The notes: generated by a model not told the origin, from the letters alone. DNA of 64,000 nt from Bacteroidaceae bacterium (GCA_024699495.1 JAILPK010000025.1:37107-101106), one strand, 5' to 3'; shown: positions 8,225 to 18,104, counted from the stretch's first letter. Translations and numbers: made by a program.

Positions 8225-8255
8225 CCCCAGAGGCATCATAACCTTTGGGGCGAAA
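8220..8255 (-). terminator. Terminator of the glycine cleavage operon
   Basis: Perfect 9-bp stem TTTCGCCCC / GGGGCGAAA with weak inner pairing, 32 bp after the lpd stop. On the minus strand it is followed by CTTTTACA. Near twin of the hairpin at 7904-7946. Confidence 0.7.
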
Positions 8256-8286
8256 GCTGTTCTCGAGTCGTTGTTCTTTAATTTCG

Positions 8287-9594
8287 TCAGGACACTTCGG
8301 TAAGCATCTCGGCAAGGGTGGGGTGGATGTGTACAATATCCCGCAGTTGGGACAAAGTCACGTCGCAATTCATTAATGCCGCTATTTCCTGAATCATATC
8401 AGCAGCATGGGAACCCAAGATATGAGCACCAATAATGCGGCCGTCAGAAGCAGTTATGATTTTCACGATTCCTTCGGAAGCTTCCGTAGCGAGTGCTTTG
8501 CCGTTTGCCCGGAACAGGGCTTTGTGGCAGCTGTATTGCTTCTCTCCGGAATCCTCCTGAACCTCAGCCTTGAGCTGTTCTTCAGTAAAGCCTACGCTTG
8601 CTGCTTCGGGCTGAGAAAAAACTGCTGCAGGCATAATATCAAGCCGGATATTGTCCTTTTTGCCCAGAATATGGTTCACCGCTCTCAGCCCTTGGTATGT
8701 GGCTGCATGCGCGAGCATCTGCCGTCCGTTGACATCTCCGATGGCGTAGATATGAGGGGCTGCCTCAAAAGTGTCGGGGTCAACAGTTATCCCTCCACGC
8801 CCGACATTGATGCTTGTGGCTTCGAGATTCAGTCCGTCAGTGTTGGCAAGACGGCCTGTAGCTACGAGTATGAGATCGGCTTCGACCTGCATAGCCTTCC
8901 CTTTCTTTGTGAAGTTCACCACTGCGCATTCTCTTTCCTCAATACTTTCCACTCCACTCTGCATATGGAACGTGATTCCACGCTTTTCAAGACTCTTGCG
9001 CAGACGTTTGGCAATTTCGGAATCCATCGTCGGCAAGCATTCTTTCATAAATTCTATTACTGTCACTTCGCTCCCGAAAGCAGAGAAACAGGAGGCAAAT
9101 TCAAGCCCTATAACGCCTGCTCCGATTATGCACAGACGAGCCGGAAGCTCTTTGAGAGCCAGCATCTCTGTGGAGGTGACTATGCGTGGGCTGTCTATCC
9201 CTTTGATAGGTGGCATCTTGGCTCTCGAGCCGGTTGCGATGATTATGTCTTTGGCTGAGAAGCATTCCTCACCGACGCAAACACAATTATCATTAACAAA
9301 CCGGGCACGCCCGCGCACAAGTGAAATGCCAGGTGCGGACAGAATCGTTTCAACTCCACTACGCAGAGATGCTACGACCTCGTCTTTGCGGGTCATTATA
9401 TCGGCGAAGTTCCGTTTACCCGTTTCCGCATCGTGGCAGAGGCTTTTTGTAGGAATGCAACCGCAGTTGAGACATGTCCCGCCAACTTCAGATGCCTCTA
9501 TGACTGTGACAGACAGGCCTTTTTCTGACGCATAGGCGGCGGCGCGATAGCCACCTGGGCCGGCGCCAATGATTATAAGATCCGAATAGTTCAT
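8287..9594 (-). CDS. lpd: Dihydrolipoyl dehydrogenase (L-protein / E3)
   Basis: 435 aa flavoprotein disulfide reductase that reoxidises dihydrolipoyl groups with NAD+. FAD-binding GAGPGG lies at residues 10-15. The redox pair is in GGTCLNCGCIPTK (C41 and C46, with an extra cysteine, C44, between them). A second Rossmann segment is IGAGVIGLEF. The C-terminal catalytic box is HPTLAE (H424, E429). It is somewhat shorter than the usual 460-475 aa but no motif is missing. It is the last gene of the leftward gcv run, 22 bp after gcvPB, so its role as the L-protein of glycine cleavage is well supported; it could also serve 2-oxoacid dehydrogenases. Confidence 0.93.
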   Translation of the reverse strand: MNYSDLIIIGAGPGGYRAAAYASEKGLSVTVIEASEVGGTCLNCGCIPTKSLCHDAETGKRNFADIMTRKDEVVASLRSGVETILSAPGISLVRGRARFVNDNCVCVGEECFSAKDIIIATGSRAKMPPIKGIDSPRIVTSTEMLALKELPARLCIIGAGVIGLEFASCFSAFGSEVTVIEFMKECLPTMDSEIAKRLRKSLEKRGITFHMQSGVESIEERECAVVNFTKKGKAMQVEADLILVATGRLANTDGLNLEATSINVGRGGITVDPDTFEAAPHIYAIGDVNGRQMLAHAATYQGLRAVNHILGKKDNIRLDIMPAAVFSQPEAASVGFTEEQLKAEVQEDSGEKQYSCHKALFRANGKALATEASEGIVKIITASDGRIIGAHILGSHAADMIQEIAALMNCDVTLSQLRDIVHIHPTLAEMLTEVS

Positions 9595-9616
9595 CCCTTT
9601 CTTTAATAGATAAACA

Positions 9617-11044
9617 TTATGCGTTTGTGTCAGCGCAGGATATCAGTTGTTTGTAAGTCACAACAGGATGCTTTGCTGCGAGAACGTCATCGACGCGTCC
9701 GATAGGTGTCGTATGCGGTGCGCTCTTAACCATTTCCGGGTCTTCTTTTGCCTCTTCAGCGATGCAGCGCATCACCTCGATAAAGCCGTCAATAGTTTCT
9801 TTACTCTCGTTCTCGGTGGGTTCTATCATTAGCGACTCATGGAAGAGCAGGGGGAAATAGATTGTAGGGGCGTGGTAGCCATAGTCAAGAAGACGTTTAG
9901 CCACATCCATCGTGGTGACGCCCGTGGATTTGTCCTTCAGACCGTTGAACACAAATTCATGTTTGCACACGCTGTCAATCGGAAGTTCATACACATCTTT
10001 CAGACGTTCCTTGATATAGTTGGCATTTAGAGTAGCCAATGGGCCAACCATTTTTATGTTTTCGCGTCCGATGGTGAGAATATAAACCAATGCTTTGATA
10101 TAGACGCCGAAGTTGCCGTTGAATGCACCAACGGTGGGGAAGAACTGCTCCAGCCCGCTGCGCACGCCCACGGGTCCGCTGCCTGGTCCGCCTCCGCCAT
10201 GAGGTGTTGAGAAGGTCTTGTGCAGGTTGATATGCATCACGTCGAATCCCATATCTCCGGGTCTGCATGCTCCGAGCATGGGGTTGAGGTTAGCTCCGTC
10301 ATAATACATCAGACCACCTTCTGCATGAATCAGTTCGGCAATTTCAGGAATGCTTCGCTCAAAAAGTCCCAGTGTGTTCGGATTGGTCATCATCATAGCG
10401 GCAATTGTGCCTTGGTTTTCAGCAACGAGGCGCCGCAGGTCATCTACATCCACAGTCCCGTCTGCCAGGCTTTTCACTTCTACTACTTCCAGACCACATA
10501 CGGCTGCACTAGCAGGATTCGTCCCATGGGCAGAGTCTGGAATAATGACTTTTGTGCGGGCATTGTCACCCCGGCTCTCGTGGTATGAGCGTATAATCAT
10601 AAGTCCGGTGAGTTCTCCGTGGGCACCAGCCATTGGGTTTAGGGTGAAGTCTGCCAATCCGGTTATTTCCGAAAGCATGCGTCTCAGTTCTGCTGCTACG
10701 GCTGATGAGCCCTCGCATGTATATTCCGGCTGTAGCGGATGAATGGCTGTAAATTCCGGTCGGGCGGCGATTTCCTCGTTGATGACAGGGTTGTACTTCA
10801 TTGTGCAAGAACCTAAAGGGTAGAATCCGTCATTAACACCGAAATTATTGTGACTGAGGTTAGTATAGTGGCGCACCACGGTCAGTTCGTCGCACTCAGG
10901 CAATTCAGCATCCTTTTTTCTCAGCAGCGTCTCTGGCAGTTGGCTTGTGGAAAAACTGCCAAATTGGTTTGCCGGCAACGAGTATCCTTTTCTGCCCGGA
11001 TGGGAGAGTTCGAATATCAGATTTCCATAAAGTCTATTATTCAT
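9617..11044 (-). CDS. gcvPB: Glycine dehydrogenase (decarboxylating) subunit 2
   Basis: 475 aa, the PLP-carrying half of a two-gene P-protein. With GcvPA it decarboxylates glycine and transfers aminomethyl to lipoylated GcvH. The PLP lysine is K276 in HINLHKTFSTPHGGGGPG, and the glycine-rich stretch after it is characteristic. The start codon overlaps the gcvPA stop by 4 nt (ATGA-type), so the two subunits are probably translationally coupled. lpd follows after 22 bp. Length and motifs are normal for the B subunit; the A/B split is common in Bacteroidales and not a frameshift. Confidence 0.95.
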   Translation of the reverse strand: MNNRLYGNLIFELSHPGRKGYSLPANQFGSFSTSQLPETLLRKKDAELPECDELTVVRHYTNLSHNNFGVNDGFYPLGSCTMKYNPVINEEIAARPEFTAIHPLQPEYTCEGSSAVAAELRRMLSEITGLADFTLNPMAGAHGELTGLMIIRSYHESRGDNARTKVIIPDSAHGTNPASAAVCGLEVVEVKSLADGTVDVDDLRRLVAENQGTIAAMMMTNPNTLGLFERSIPEIAELIHAEGGLMYYDGANLNPMLGACRPGDMGFDVMHINLHKTFSTPHGGGGPGSGPVGVRSGLEQFFPTVGAFNGNFGVYIKALVYILTIGRENIKMVGPLATLNANYIKERLKDVYELPIDSVCKHEFVFNGLKDKSTGVTTMDVAKRLLDYGYHAPTIYFPLLFHESLMIEPTENESKETIDGFIEVMRCIAEEAKEDPEMVKSAPHTTPIGRVDDVLAAKHPVVTYKQLISCADTNA

Positions 11045-12372
11045 ACTGCGTCCTCCCTAATAGATTTAATAGTTTCGACAAGATTGTCTATATCTTGTTT
11101 AGTACGCTGTTCGGTGACAGCTATAAGTATGGAGCTGTCGTCAGTTTTCACTCCAACCAGAAAGCCCCTGTCTGCACACTCTTCGATGAGAGCGTCAACG
11201 TCTCCGTCGTAAGTGAGGCAGAACTCATTAAAGAAGGGCGCATCGAACTTAGGCTTGAACCAGCCAGTAGCTACGAGCTCGTCATGGAGGTAGTGGGCTC
11301 CGGCGTACGAGAGTTCGGCTGCTTCCTTTATCCCCTGTTTACCCATTAGGGAAAGGTAGATAGTAACATAGAGCGCCATCAGGCTTTGATTTGAACAGAT
11401 GTTCGACGTTGCCTTCTGACGGCGTATATGCTGTTCGCGTGCCTGTAGTGTGAGCACGAATGCCCTCTGTTCGCGGTTGTCCTTTGTCAGTCCGACGATG
11501 CGCCCGGGCATCTTGCGCAGGAGTTTCTCTGTGCAACACATATAGCCTACGCCTGGGCCGCCGAAATTCATCGGGATACCGAGGCTTTGGCCGTCGCCGA
11601 CGGCTATGTCGGCGCCCCACTCTCCGGGAGTCTTCAGCACAGCCAGGTCGGCAATTATGCTGTTGATGATAAACAGGCTCTTGGCGTTATGGCAGATGTC
11701 AGCCATTCCGGAGAAGTCTTCGATCACGCCATAATAGTTTGGCTGCTGAACGATTACGCCTGCAACTCCGCCCTCGTTCAGGCGGGCCTGGAGGTCATTG
11801 CGGTCGGTCTGCCCGTTGGTCTCACCTACTGTTTCCAGACCAAATCCATGGAAGTGGGCGTAGGTCTCAAGTACGGCGCGTACCCTCGGGTCAATAGTGG
11901 AGCTGACGAGCACTTTAGTGCATTTCTTTCCGGCTGCCATCGCCATGATAGCCGCTTCGGCTGTGGCTGTGGCTCCGTCATACATAGAAGCGTTGCTGAT
12001 GTCCATACCGGTCATCTCCGCCATCATGCTTTGAAACTCAAAGATATAGTGCAGCGTACCTTGTGATATTTCCGCCTGATATGGGGTATAGCATGTCAGG
12101 AATTCAGAACGTTGAATGATGCTTTGTACAATGCTTGGAGCATAGTGGTCATAGCATCCGGCTCCGGCAAAGCAGATGAGAGGGTCGTTGAGTGAAGCCA
12201 GGCGGTCGAAATAGTTGCGTATCTCTATCTCGCTCATAGCCTCCGGCAGATTGTATTCACGCCGGAAACGGATAGCCTCAGGGACATCGGAATACAGGTC
12301 GTCCAGACTCTTCACTCCCGCCACACTCAGCATCTCAGCCAATTCTTCTGAGGTGTGAGGCAGGTATTTCAT
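11041..12372 (-). CDS. gcvPA: Glycine dehydrogenase (decarboxylating) subunit 1
   Basis: 443 aa, N-terminal half of the split P-protein. The start MKYLPHTSEELAEMLSVAGVKSLDDLYSDVP, the FAGAGCYDHYAPSIVQSII segment and the GDGQSLGIPMNFGGPGVGYM stretch are typical. It lacks the PLP lysine, which is in GcvPB. It sits 11 bp downstream of gcvH and overlaps gcvPB by 4 nt, consistent with equimolar subunit production. Confidence 0.95.
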   Translation of the reverse strand: MKYLPHTSEELAEMLSVAGVKSLDDLYSDVPEAIRFRREYNLPEAMSEIEIRNYFDRLASLNDPLICFAGAGCYDHYAPSIVQSIIQRSEFLTCYTPYQAEISQGTLHYIFEFQSMMAEMTGMDISNASMYDGATATAEAAIMAMAAGKKCTKVLVSSTIDPRVRAVLETYAHFHGFGLETVGETNGQTDRNDLQARLNEGGVAGVIVQQPNYYGVIEDFSGMADICHNAKSLFIINSIIADLAVLKTPGEWGADIAVGDGQSLGIPMNFGGPGVGYMCCTEKLLRKMPGRIVGLTKDNREQRAFVLTLQAREQHIRRQKATSNICSNQSLMALYVTIYLSLMGKQGIKEAAELSYAGAHYLHDELVATGWFKPKFDAPFFNEFCLTYDGDVDALIEECADRGFLVGVKTDDSSILIAVTEQRTKQDIDNLVETIKSIREDAV

Positions 12373-12383
12373 ATCCTTGGTCT

Positions 12384-12770
12384 TTACTCGTTGTTACAAT
12401 GCTCTTCATAGGCGGCTCCGTCCATCAGGGCGTCCAGCTCACTCTTGTCAGAGAGTTCCACCTTGATTATCCATCCCTCTCCGTAAGCGTCCTGGTTAAT
12501 CAGCTCGGGTTGGTCTTCGAGAGCTTCGTTTACTTCAACCACGGTGCCACTGACCGGAGCGATAAGGTCGCTGGCTGCTTTCACGCTTTCCACAGCACCA
12601 AAGTCTTCGCCGGCGGTTATCTCGTCGTCTGTTTCTGGCATGTCTACATACACCACATTGCCCAAAGCGTGCTGAGCATAGTCGCTGATGCCGATAATAC
12701 CGATGTTTCCTTCCACGCGAACATACTCATGTGACTCGCTGTAGTAGAGTCCAGGTTCAATTTTTGCCAT
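12384..12770 (-). CDS. gcvH: Glycine cleavage system H protein
   Basis: 128 aa lipoyl carrier. The lipoylated lysine is K64 in GAVESVKAASDL. The HEYVRVEGNIGIIGISDYAQHALGNVVYVD N-terminal half and the EALEDQPELINQDAYGEGWIIKV C-terminal half are standard. It shuttles the aminomethyl group between GcvPAB, GcvT and Lpd, all encoded beside it. A lipoate-protein ligase gene upstream in the same run is the likely source of its cofactor. Confidence 0.95.
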   Translation of the reverse strand: MAKIEPGLYYSESHEYVRVEGNIGIIGISDYAQHALGNVVYVDMPETDDEITAGEDFGAVESVKAASDLIAPVSGTVVEVNEALEDQPELINQDAYGEGWIIKVELSDKSELDALMDGAAYEEHCNNE

Positions 12771-12829
12771 AATAATGAAAAAGATAAGTTAAGTGAATAT
12801 AAAAATGTTTGTTGTTTAAAGGTAAGTGA

Positions 12830-13921
12830 CTATTTCTTATAGTGCTTCTCGTAGAATTTTTTCTTCACTACTGTGCCAGGGAACGTCTTTTTGCGTATCT
12901 GAATTTCAACTTCTGTTCCGAGTTTTGCATACTTGGCATCAATCAGAGCCATGCAGACACTCTTATCTACGCTGAGACAATGGTAGCCGGTGGTCACCTC
13001 TCCGATGGTTACTCCGTCGGCAATTACTGCATATCCATGTCGTGGAATAGCCTTGTCCTTCAGTTCGATGCCTACCAATTTTTTATCTACACCTTCGCTC
13101 TTCTGTCTTGCTAGCGCCTCGCGGCCGATGAACTCCGGCTTGTCCAGTTTCACGAACATACCCAGTCCGGCCATTATCGGTGTGATGTCAGCGCTTAGTT
13201 CATCGCCATAGAGGGGCAGGCCGACCTCAAAGCGCAAGGTGTCGCGGCAGCCTAAACCACAAGGCTTGCATTCCCCGCTGGCTATCAGTTTGTCCCATGC
13301 GGAACGGATGTACTCGTGTGAGCCATAGATCTCAAATCCGTCTTCGCCTGTATATCCTGTGCGTGAGACAATCAGGGTCTCTCCGTCTTTTTCAATCGTC
13401 TTTACGGTGTAGAAAACGAGTTCGCCGCATTCTAAACCAAGCACATCCCGGACAACGCTTTCAGCCTCCGGGCCTTGAACAGCCAGCTGGCCGTAATAAT
13501 CGCTTTGGTGCTCCACCTTGACATCAAAACCGTCTGCATTCTGCATCATCCATTCCACGTCCTTGTCGATATTGGCGGCATTTATCACGATGAAGAAGTC
13601 ATTTTCTCCCATCTTGTAAACCAGAAGGTCGTCAACAGTTCCTCCGTTCGGGTAGCACATCATACCATAAAAGATTTTGAATTGCGGCGCATCGGTGACG
13701 TCGTTGGTGAAAATGTGGTTTACGTAACGCTCGGCGTCAGCACCGCAGACTCTCACTTCGCCCATGTGTGAAACGTCAAACACTCCGCAATGCACTCGCA
13801 CGGCGTAGTGTTCCTCAAAGATGGATGAATACTGAATCGGCATGATGAAACCTCCGAAGGGTGACATCAGCGCTCCCAGAGCTACGTGCTTGTCATATAG
13901 ACATGTTTTTTTCTCTTCCAT
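12830..13921 (-). CDS. gcvT: Glycine cleavage system T protein (aminomethyltransferase)
   Basis: 363 aa. It transfers the methylene group from aminomethyl-lipoyl GcvH to tetrahydrofolate, releasing ammonia. The N-terminal GGFIMPIQYSSIFEEHYAVRVHCGVFDVSHMGEV segment contains the folate-site SHMGE box, and SRTGYTGEDGFEIY is the second family signature. It lies 84 bp downstream of lplA and 59 bp upstream of gcvH. I looked for a glycine riboswitch in the 84-bp gap and saw none. Confidence 0.95.
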   Translation of the reverse strand: MEEKKTCLYDKHVALGALMSPFGGFIMPIQYSSIFEEHYAVRVHCGVFDVSHMGEVRVCGADAERYVNHIFTNDVTDAPQFKIFYGMMCYPNGGTVDDLLVYKMGENDFFIVINAANIDKDVEWMMQNADGFDVKVEHQSDYYGQLAVQGPEAESVVRDVLGLECGELVFYTVKTIEKDGETLIVSRTGYTGEDGFEIYGSHEYIRSAWDKLIASGECKPCGLGCRDTLRFEVGLPLYGDELSADITPIMAGLGMFVKLDKPEFIGREALARQKSEGVDKKLVGIELKDKAIPRHGYAVIADGVTIGEVTTGYHCLSVDKSVCMALIDAKYAKLGTEVEIQIRKKTFPGTVVKKKFYEKHYKK

Positions 13922-14005
13922 AAAAACTGAGTTTTGAATTTATGTAATATGAGCTTTATAAAAATGTATGTTCAGATGTGTAGTTTTGCATTTGGCGATG
14001 TGTCC

Positions 14006-14752
14006 TTAATCCTTTGGGCATCCCGGGATATTGGCATTATATTCTTTGCCAAATATAAATTGCGGATTCAGATATCTTAGTTCAATATGTTCAATCCGTT
14101 GCAGGTTTTCCCCGGTCAGTACCCGTTCGCTCCTGCAGAGGCGTGAAATGGCATGTTGTCTGAATTGATCTATTGTCAGCGAGGTGTGTTCCCGAAGCAG
14201 AGTGATGCGCTGTCTAACACTTTTCACCCCGTGTGAATCCAATTTTTCTTTGGTCGGAGTTATCGCGTTGAGCATGTGTTCCATGTCCGTGTCGAAGAGC
14301 ATAGTGCCATGGACTATGCTATGCCCGGGAATATGGTAGAATGCGTTGCCGGAGACTTTACGCCCGCCGATGAGCACATCGTTGTGCTGCGTGGATGTGG
14401 CTTGCAGTCCCAGTTCTGCCAGCATGGATGTGACCATCGTCATGTATCTGCTGAATGTCATAGATACCTGCTCGTCACGCGTAATGTAACTCATCATCAG
14501 GTTGCTCCTGTCGGCATACACACAACCGCCGCCGCTGCGGCGCCGAAACAACTGTATGTTGTGCTTGCGGCAATATTCCAGATTTACCTCTGTCTCTATG
14601 TCCTGGTTCCGTCCGAAGATAACTGTCGGTTCCACTTGCCACATGAAAAAGCAATCATCAGCGTCGTTGAGACAACGGGCTACATACTCCTCTGCCGCGA
14701 GATAGAAACTCAGACGGCGTGGTGTCGTTTCAGGTATCCGGATATGAATCAC
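14006..14752 (-). CDS. lplA: Lipoate-protein ligase A family, catalytic domain only
   Basis: 248 aa. It attaches lipoate to carrier proteins such as GcvH. The family signature RRRSGGGCVYAD (residues about 69-80) and the lysine motif GGRKVSGNAFY are intact. It ends soon after the catalytic domain, clearly shorter than the roughly 337-aa E. coli enzyme. It therefore lacks a full C-terminal domain and may be a small ligase or a lipoyl transferase needing a partner. Its start overlaps the trkA stop by 4 nt and gcvT follows after 84 bp. Inference: a dedicated lipoylation step for the glycine cleavage system made from the same transcript. Confidence 0.85.
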   Translation of the reverse strand: MIHIRIPETTPRRLSFYLAAEEYVARCLNDADDCFFMWQVEPTVIFGRNQDIETEVNLEYCRKHNIQLFRRRSGGGCVYADRSNLMMSYITRDEQVSMTFSRYMTMVTSMLAELGLQATSTQHNDVLIGGRKVSGNAFYHIPGHSIVHGTMLFDTDMEHMLNAITPTKEKLDSHGVKSVRQRITLLREHTSLTIDQFRQHAISRLCRSERVLTGENLQRIEHIELRYLNPQFIFGKEYNANIPGCPKD

Positions 14753-16137
14753 AATTTGCCTTTTAAGAGTGAAAACAGTCCGCCCTGCGGTTTCTTGAAG
14801 AAGCGCTCCAACTGCTTTATCATTGCTGTACGCGCAAATGCTACGACCCGGTCACCAGGCATAATCTGCGATCGGCCGCTCACCAGCTGACCGACTCCGT
14901 CGCGAACGAGACCACCGATGGTGATACCTTTTGGCAGCCCCAGATCCATCACCCTCTTTTCACATACCAAAGAGCCTTCGATAGCGATGAATTCGGCAAC
15001 TTCGGCATCTGCTATGGTCAGTCCCTTTACATTCATCACGTCTGCATTCAACATCATCTTATATATATGGCTTGCAGCGATAGTCTTCTTGTTTATTATC
15101 GTTCCGATATCAAGCTTCTCAGCCATTGACACATATTCCAGGTTCTCAATCAGGGCCACTGTCTTTCGTACTCCAAATCGTTTAGCTGTCAGACAGGCTA
15201 GGATGTTCGTCTCGGCTTCATCCGTCAGTGCGCAGAAGGCTTGAGCATCCCGGATTCCTTCTTCAATAAGTAGTTGAGAGTCCCGTCCGTCCCCGTTGAT
15301 TATCATTACGTTATCATTGTCGAGAAGATCTGCGAGTTTGTTGCATCGGGCAGGGTCGAGTTCTATGAGTTTGGCATCCATATAGTCCGGCAACTGGTGG
15401 CATGTGTGGACAGCGATTCGTCCTCCTCCCATAATCATCACCTTCCTGACATCTGCATATTGCTCTTTGCCAACAATCTGGCGAATCAGCGGGACATATT
15501 TCTTTGTGGTCATGAAATAGGCTATGTCACCCAGTTGCAGCTCGTCCATACCGCCTGGGATGATGGTTGTCTCATCGCGTTTGATGGCCACGATATGCCA
15601 TGGAGTCTCTGGCTTGCAGAGGTCTTTGAGCGGGGTGTTATAAAGTGGGGCCGCTTCCTCGCGCAGTTTAATGCCAAGCATAATCAGCGCTCCCCCGTGC
15701 ACTTCCCACCATTGTCTCACCCACGAGCGTTTCACTCCGTCGATGATTTCGCTTGCCGCAAGCATCTCCGGATAGATGAGGCTCCCGATTCCCATGGTCT
15801 CGAAGAAATCCCGGTTGCGTTGCTCCATATATTCGGAGTTGTCTATTCGAGCCACGGTCTTCTTTGCGCCCAGGTTGTGCGCCAGCATGCAGCAGGCTAT
15901 ATTGCGCGTCTCGCTTGGGGTGACGGCTATGAAAAGATCAGCTTGTGGGGTGCCGGCTTCCTTCAGGCCGCTAATGCTGGTCGGCTCCACCGTGAGAGTC
16001 ATCAGATCGAGGCCTTCGCTGGCGCGGGACAGCTTGTCTTCGTCCGGGTCGATCAGAACGATATCCTGGCTCTCTTTCGACAGCAATTCAGCCAGATGAG
16101 TGCCTACAGCTCCTGCGCCTGCAATAATTATCTTCAT
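14749..16137 (-). CDS. trkA: Trk potassium uptake system regulatory protein TrkA
   Basis: 462 aa cytosolic protein with two TrkA-N/RCK units. The first Rossmann turn is [13 protein letters not shown] with the acidic end of strand 2 (IDPDEDK); the second starts at about residue 230 ([11 protein letters not shown]). Two TrkA-C segments follow the two NAD-binding domains. It gates K+ uptake by a TrkH/KtrB-type channel. No trkH gene is next to it: lplA follows with a 4-nt overlap and dxs precedes with a 4-nt overlap. Its membrane partner must be encoded elsewhere. Confidence 0.93.
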   Translation of the reverse strand: MKIIIAGAGAVGTHLAELLSKESQDIVLIDPDEDKLSRASEGLDLMTLTVEPTSISGLKEAGTPQADLFIAVTPSETRNIACCMLAHNLGAKKTVARIDNSEYMEQRNRDFFETMGIGSLIYPEMLAASEIIDGVKRSWVRQWWEVHGGALIMLGIKLREEAAPLYNTPLKDLCKPETPWHIVAIKRDETTIIPGGMDELQLGDIAYFMTTKKYVPLIRQIVGKEQYADVRKVMIMGGGRIAVHTCHQLPDYMDAKLIELDPARCNKLADLLDNDNVMIINGDGRDSQLLIEEGIRDAQAFCALTDEAETNILACLTAKRFGVRKTVALIENLEYVSMAEKLDIGTIINKKTIAASHIYKMMLNADVMNVKGLTIADAEVAEFIAIEGSLVCEKRVMDLGLPKGITIGGLVRDGVGQLVSGRSQIMPGDRVVAFARTAMIKQLERFFKKPQGGLFSLLKGKL

Positions 16138-18038
16138 AGCGTAATAGCTTTTTTAATACTTTCTTTGTCGATACCGCAGATGGCCCAAAGCTCGTCACAT
16201 TTGCCGTGCTCTACAAACTCGTCGGGTAACCCGAGGCGTTTCACCATCTTCGTTTCGTAGCCGTTGTCGTTCATCCATTCCAGCACAGCGCTACCCATGC
16301 CGCCTGTGCGCACACCGTCCTCAACTGTGATTATGCGGCTGTATCCGGCCTTGGATATCTCGAGCAACAGGTCCTCGTCTAAGGGTTTCAGGAAGCGAAT
16401 GTCGTAGTGTGCAACTGACAGCCCTATGTGTTCAGCCTCCGCCTCTCTGATGGCTGCTGCAGCCGTGTTTCCGATCGGACCTATCGTCAGAACAGCCACG
16501 TCGCGGCCTTCCTTAAGTTTGCGGCCTGTGCCGGTCTTAATTTCCTTCATGGGGCATTGCCAGTCAACCAGCGAGCCTCGGCCGCGGGGGTATCTGATTA
16601 CGAATGGTCCCATGTCGGGTAGCTGGGCTGTAAACATCAGATGCCGTAGCTCGTGTTCATCCATCGGCGAAGCTACTGTGATGTTTGGTATGGGGCGGAG
16701 ATAGGCCAGGTCAAAAGCCCCGTGATGTGTAGGGCCGTCTTCTCCTACCAGTCCGGCGCGGTCCAGGCACAGCACCACGTTGAGCCGCGAGATAGCCATA
16801 TCGTGGATTATGTTGTCATAGGCGCGTTGGGCGAATGAGGAGTAGATGTTGCAGAAGGGCAATAGCCCGTCTTTGGCCATGCCACAACTGAATGTTACGG
16901 CGTGCCCTTCGGCTATTCCAACGTCGTAGGCGCGGGTTGGCATTTTCTCCATCATTATATTCAGACTGCATCCGCTGGGCATGGCCGGTGTCACGCCTAC
17001 GATGCGTTCGTTCTTCTGAGCAAGCTCCACAATCGTATGTCCGAAGACGTCCTGAAAGCGGGATGGTAGGTTGGACGTATCAACGTGTATAATCTCACCT
17101 GTAGTCTTATCGAACTTGCCGGGCGCATGCCACAACGTGGCTTCTTTTTCTGCCGGTTCGAAGCCTTTTCCCTTAACGGTATGAATATGTAGCAGTTTCG
17201 GGCCTTTCATCTCCTTTATCTTCCGTAGCGTCTCTACAAGTTCCACTACGTTGTGTCCGTCACTCGGGCCGAAATATCTGATGTTCATACCCTCGAATAT
17301 GTTCTGCTGACGGGTGAGCAGTGATTTCAGCGAGTTGTTGAAACGGATGATGGCTCTCCGCCCCTCTTCTCCAATCCAACCCCATGAATAGAGTTTCTGG
17401 GCCGTTTTGTATCGGATCAGATTATATGTCGGGTTTGTCTGCAGCTGATGCAGCAGCTCTCTCACGCCGCCTACGCTGCGGTCGATGCTCATATTGTTGT
17501 CATTGAGGATGATGAGCAGGTCATTTGGCATTCCAGAAGCGTTGTTTAGCCCTTCGAAGGCAAGGCCGCCGCTCATGGCCCCGTCGCCTATTACGGCAAC
17601 GACATGGCGTTTCGTGTTGCCTTTTGCCGCGGCTACAGCCATGCCCAGTGCTGCACTTATGCTGTTTGAAGCGTGACCGCATGTGAAAGAGTCATATTCA
17701 CTCTCATCTGGCGAGGGGAAGGGCTTCAGCCCGTGGAGATGCCGGTTGGTGTTGAAGCGCTCCTTGCGCCCGGTAAGGATTTTGTGGGCGTATGCCTGGT
17801 GCCCTACGTCCCATACGATGCGGTCTTCGGGGGTGTTAAATACATAGTGCAGGGCAACGGTCAACTCCACCACTCCCAGACTGGATGCAAAATGCCCCGG
17901 GTTTTTTGCGAGCTCGTCAATTATGAAAGTGCGAAGTTCGTCACATACTTGCGGCAGCTGCTCTACAGGCAGTTCGCGCAAGTCAGACGGATAGTGTATA
18001 TTTGTCAGGAGGGATGCTTCCTCCATGTCTTTATTCAT
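16134..18038 (-). CDS. dxs: 1-deoxy-D-xylulose-5-phosphate synthase
   Basis: 634 aa from the chosen start. It makes DXP from pyruvate and glyceraldehyde-3-phosphate, the first step of the MEP isoprenoid pathway, using thiamine diphosphate (GDGAMSGG...NDNNMSI motif) and the transketolase-type [15 protein letters not shown] segment. The ORF track starts at 18074, but a -7 box (TACATTTG, 18068-18061) lies inside those first codons, so the ATG at 18038 ([21 protein letters not shown]) is preferred; it also aligns well with the length of Bacteroides Dxs as I remember it. First gene of the leftward run; its stop overlaps the trkA start. Confidence 0.93.
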   Translation of the reverse strand: MNKDMEEASLLTNIHYPSDLRELPVEQLPQVCDELRTFIIDELAKNPGHFASSLGVVELTVALHYVFNTPEDRIVWDVGHQAYAHKILTGRKERFNTNRHLHGLKPFPSPDESEYDSFTCGHASNSISAALGMAVAAAKGNTKRHVVAVIGDGAMSGGLAFEGLNNASGMPNDLLIILNDNNMSIDRSVGGVRELLHQLQTNPTYNLIRYKTAQKLYSWGWIGEEGRRAIIRFNNSLKSLLTRQQNIFEGMNIRYFGPSDGHNVVELVETLRKIKEMKGPKLLHIHTVKGKGFEPAEKEATLWHAPGKFDKTTGEIIHVDTSNLPSRFQDVFGHTIVELAQKNERIVGVTPAMPSGCSLNIMMEKMPTRAYDVGIAEGHAVTFSCGMAKDGLLPFCNIYSSFAQRAYDNIIHDMAISRLNVVLCLDRAGLVGEDGPTHHGAFDLAYLRPIPNITVASPMDEHELRHLMFTAQLPDMGPFVIRYPRGRGSLVDWQCPMKEIKTGTGRKLKEGRDVAVLTIGPIGNTAAAAIREAEAEHIGLSVAHYDIRFLKPLDEDLLLEISKAGYSRIITVEDGVRTGGMGSAVLEWMNDNGYETKMVKRLGLPDEFVEHGKCDELWAICGIDKESIKKAITL

Positions 18039-18060
18039 TAGGGGAATATGATTTTGGGTA

Positions 18061-18068
18061 CAAATGTA
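18061..18068 (-). promoter_or_regulatory. Predicted -7 element (TACATTTG) for the dxs-gcv run
   Basis: CAAATGTA on the plus strand. An exact match placed 23 bases before the ATG at 18038, inside the first codons of the longer ORF-track start. It decides the dxs start. Confidence 0.65.
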
Positions 18069-18104
18069 GGACATTTCGGTCTAAGAGCAAAAAAAAAGAG
18101 CAAA

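Noticed and set aside
8407-9535. Plus-strand ORFs of 283 and 254 aa
   Set aside because: They are antisense to lpd, whose motifs are unambiguous.
11041-11044. gcvPA/gcvPB junction as a frameshifted gcvP
   Set aside because: The overlapping stop/start and the two normal-length products match the natural two-subunit form.
13922-14005. Glycine riboswitch upstream of gcvT
   Set aside because: The 84-bp gap shows no paired aptamer-like structure and no second hairpin series.
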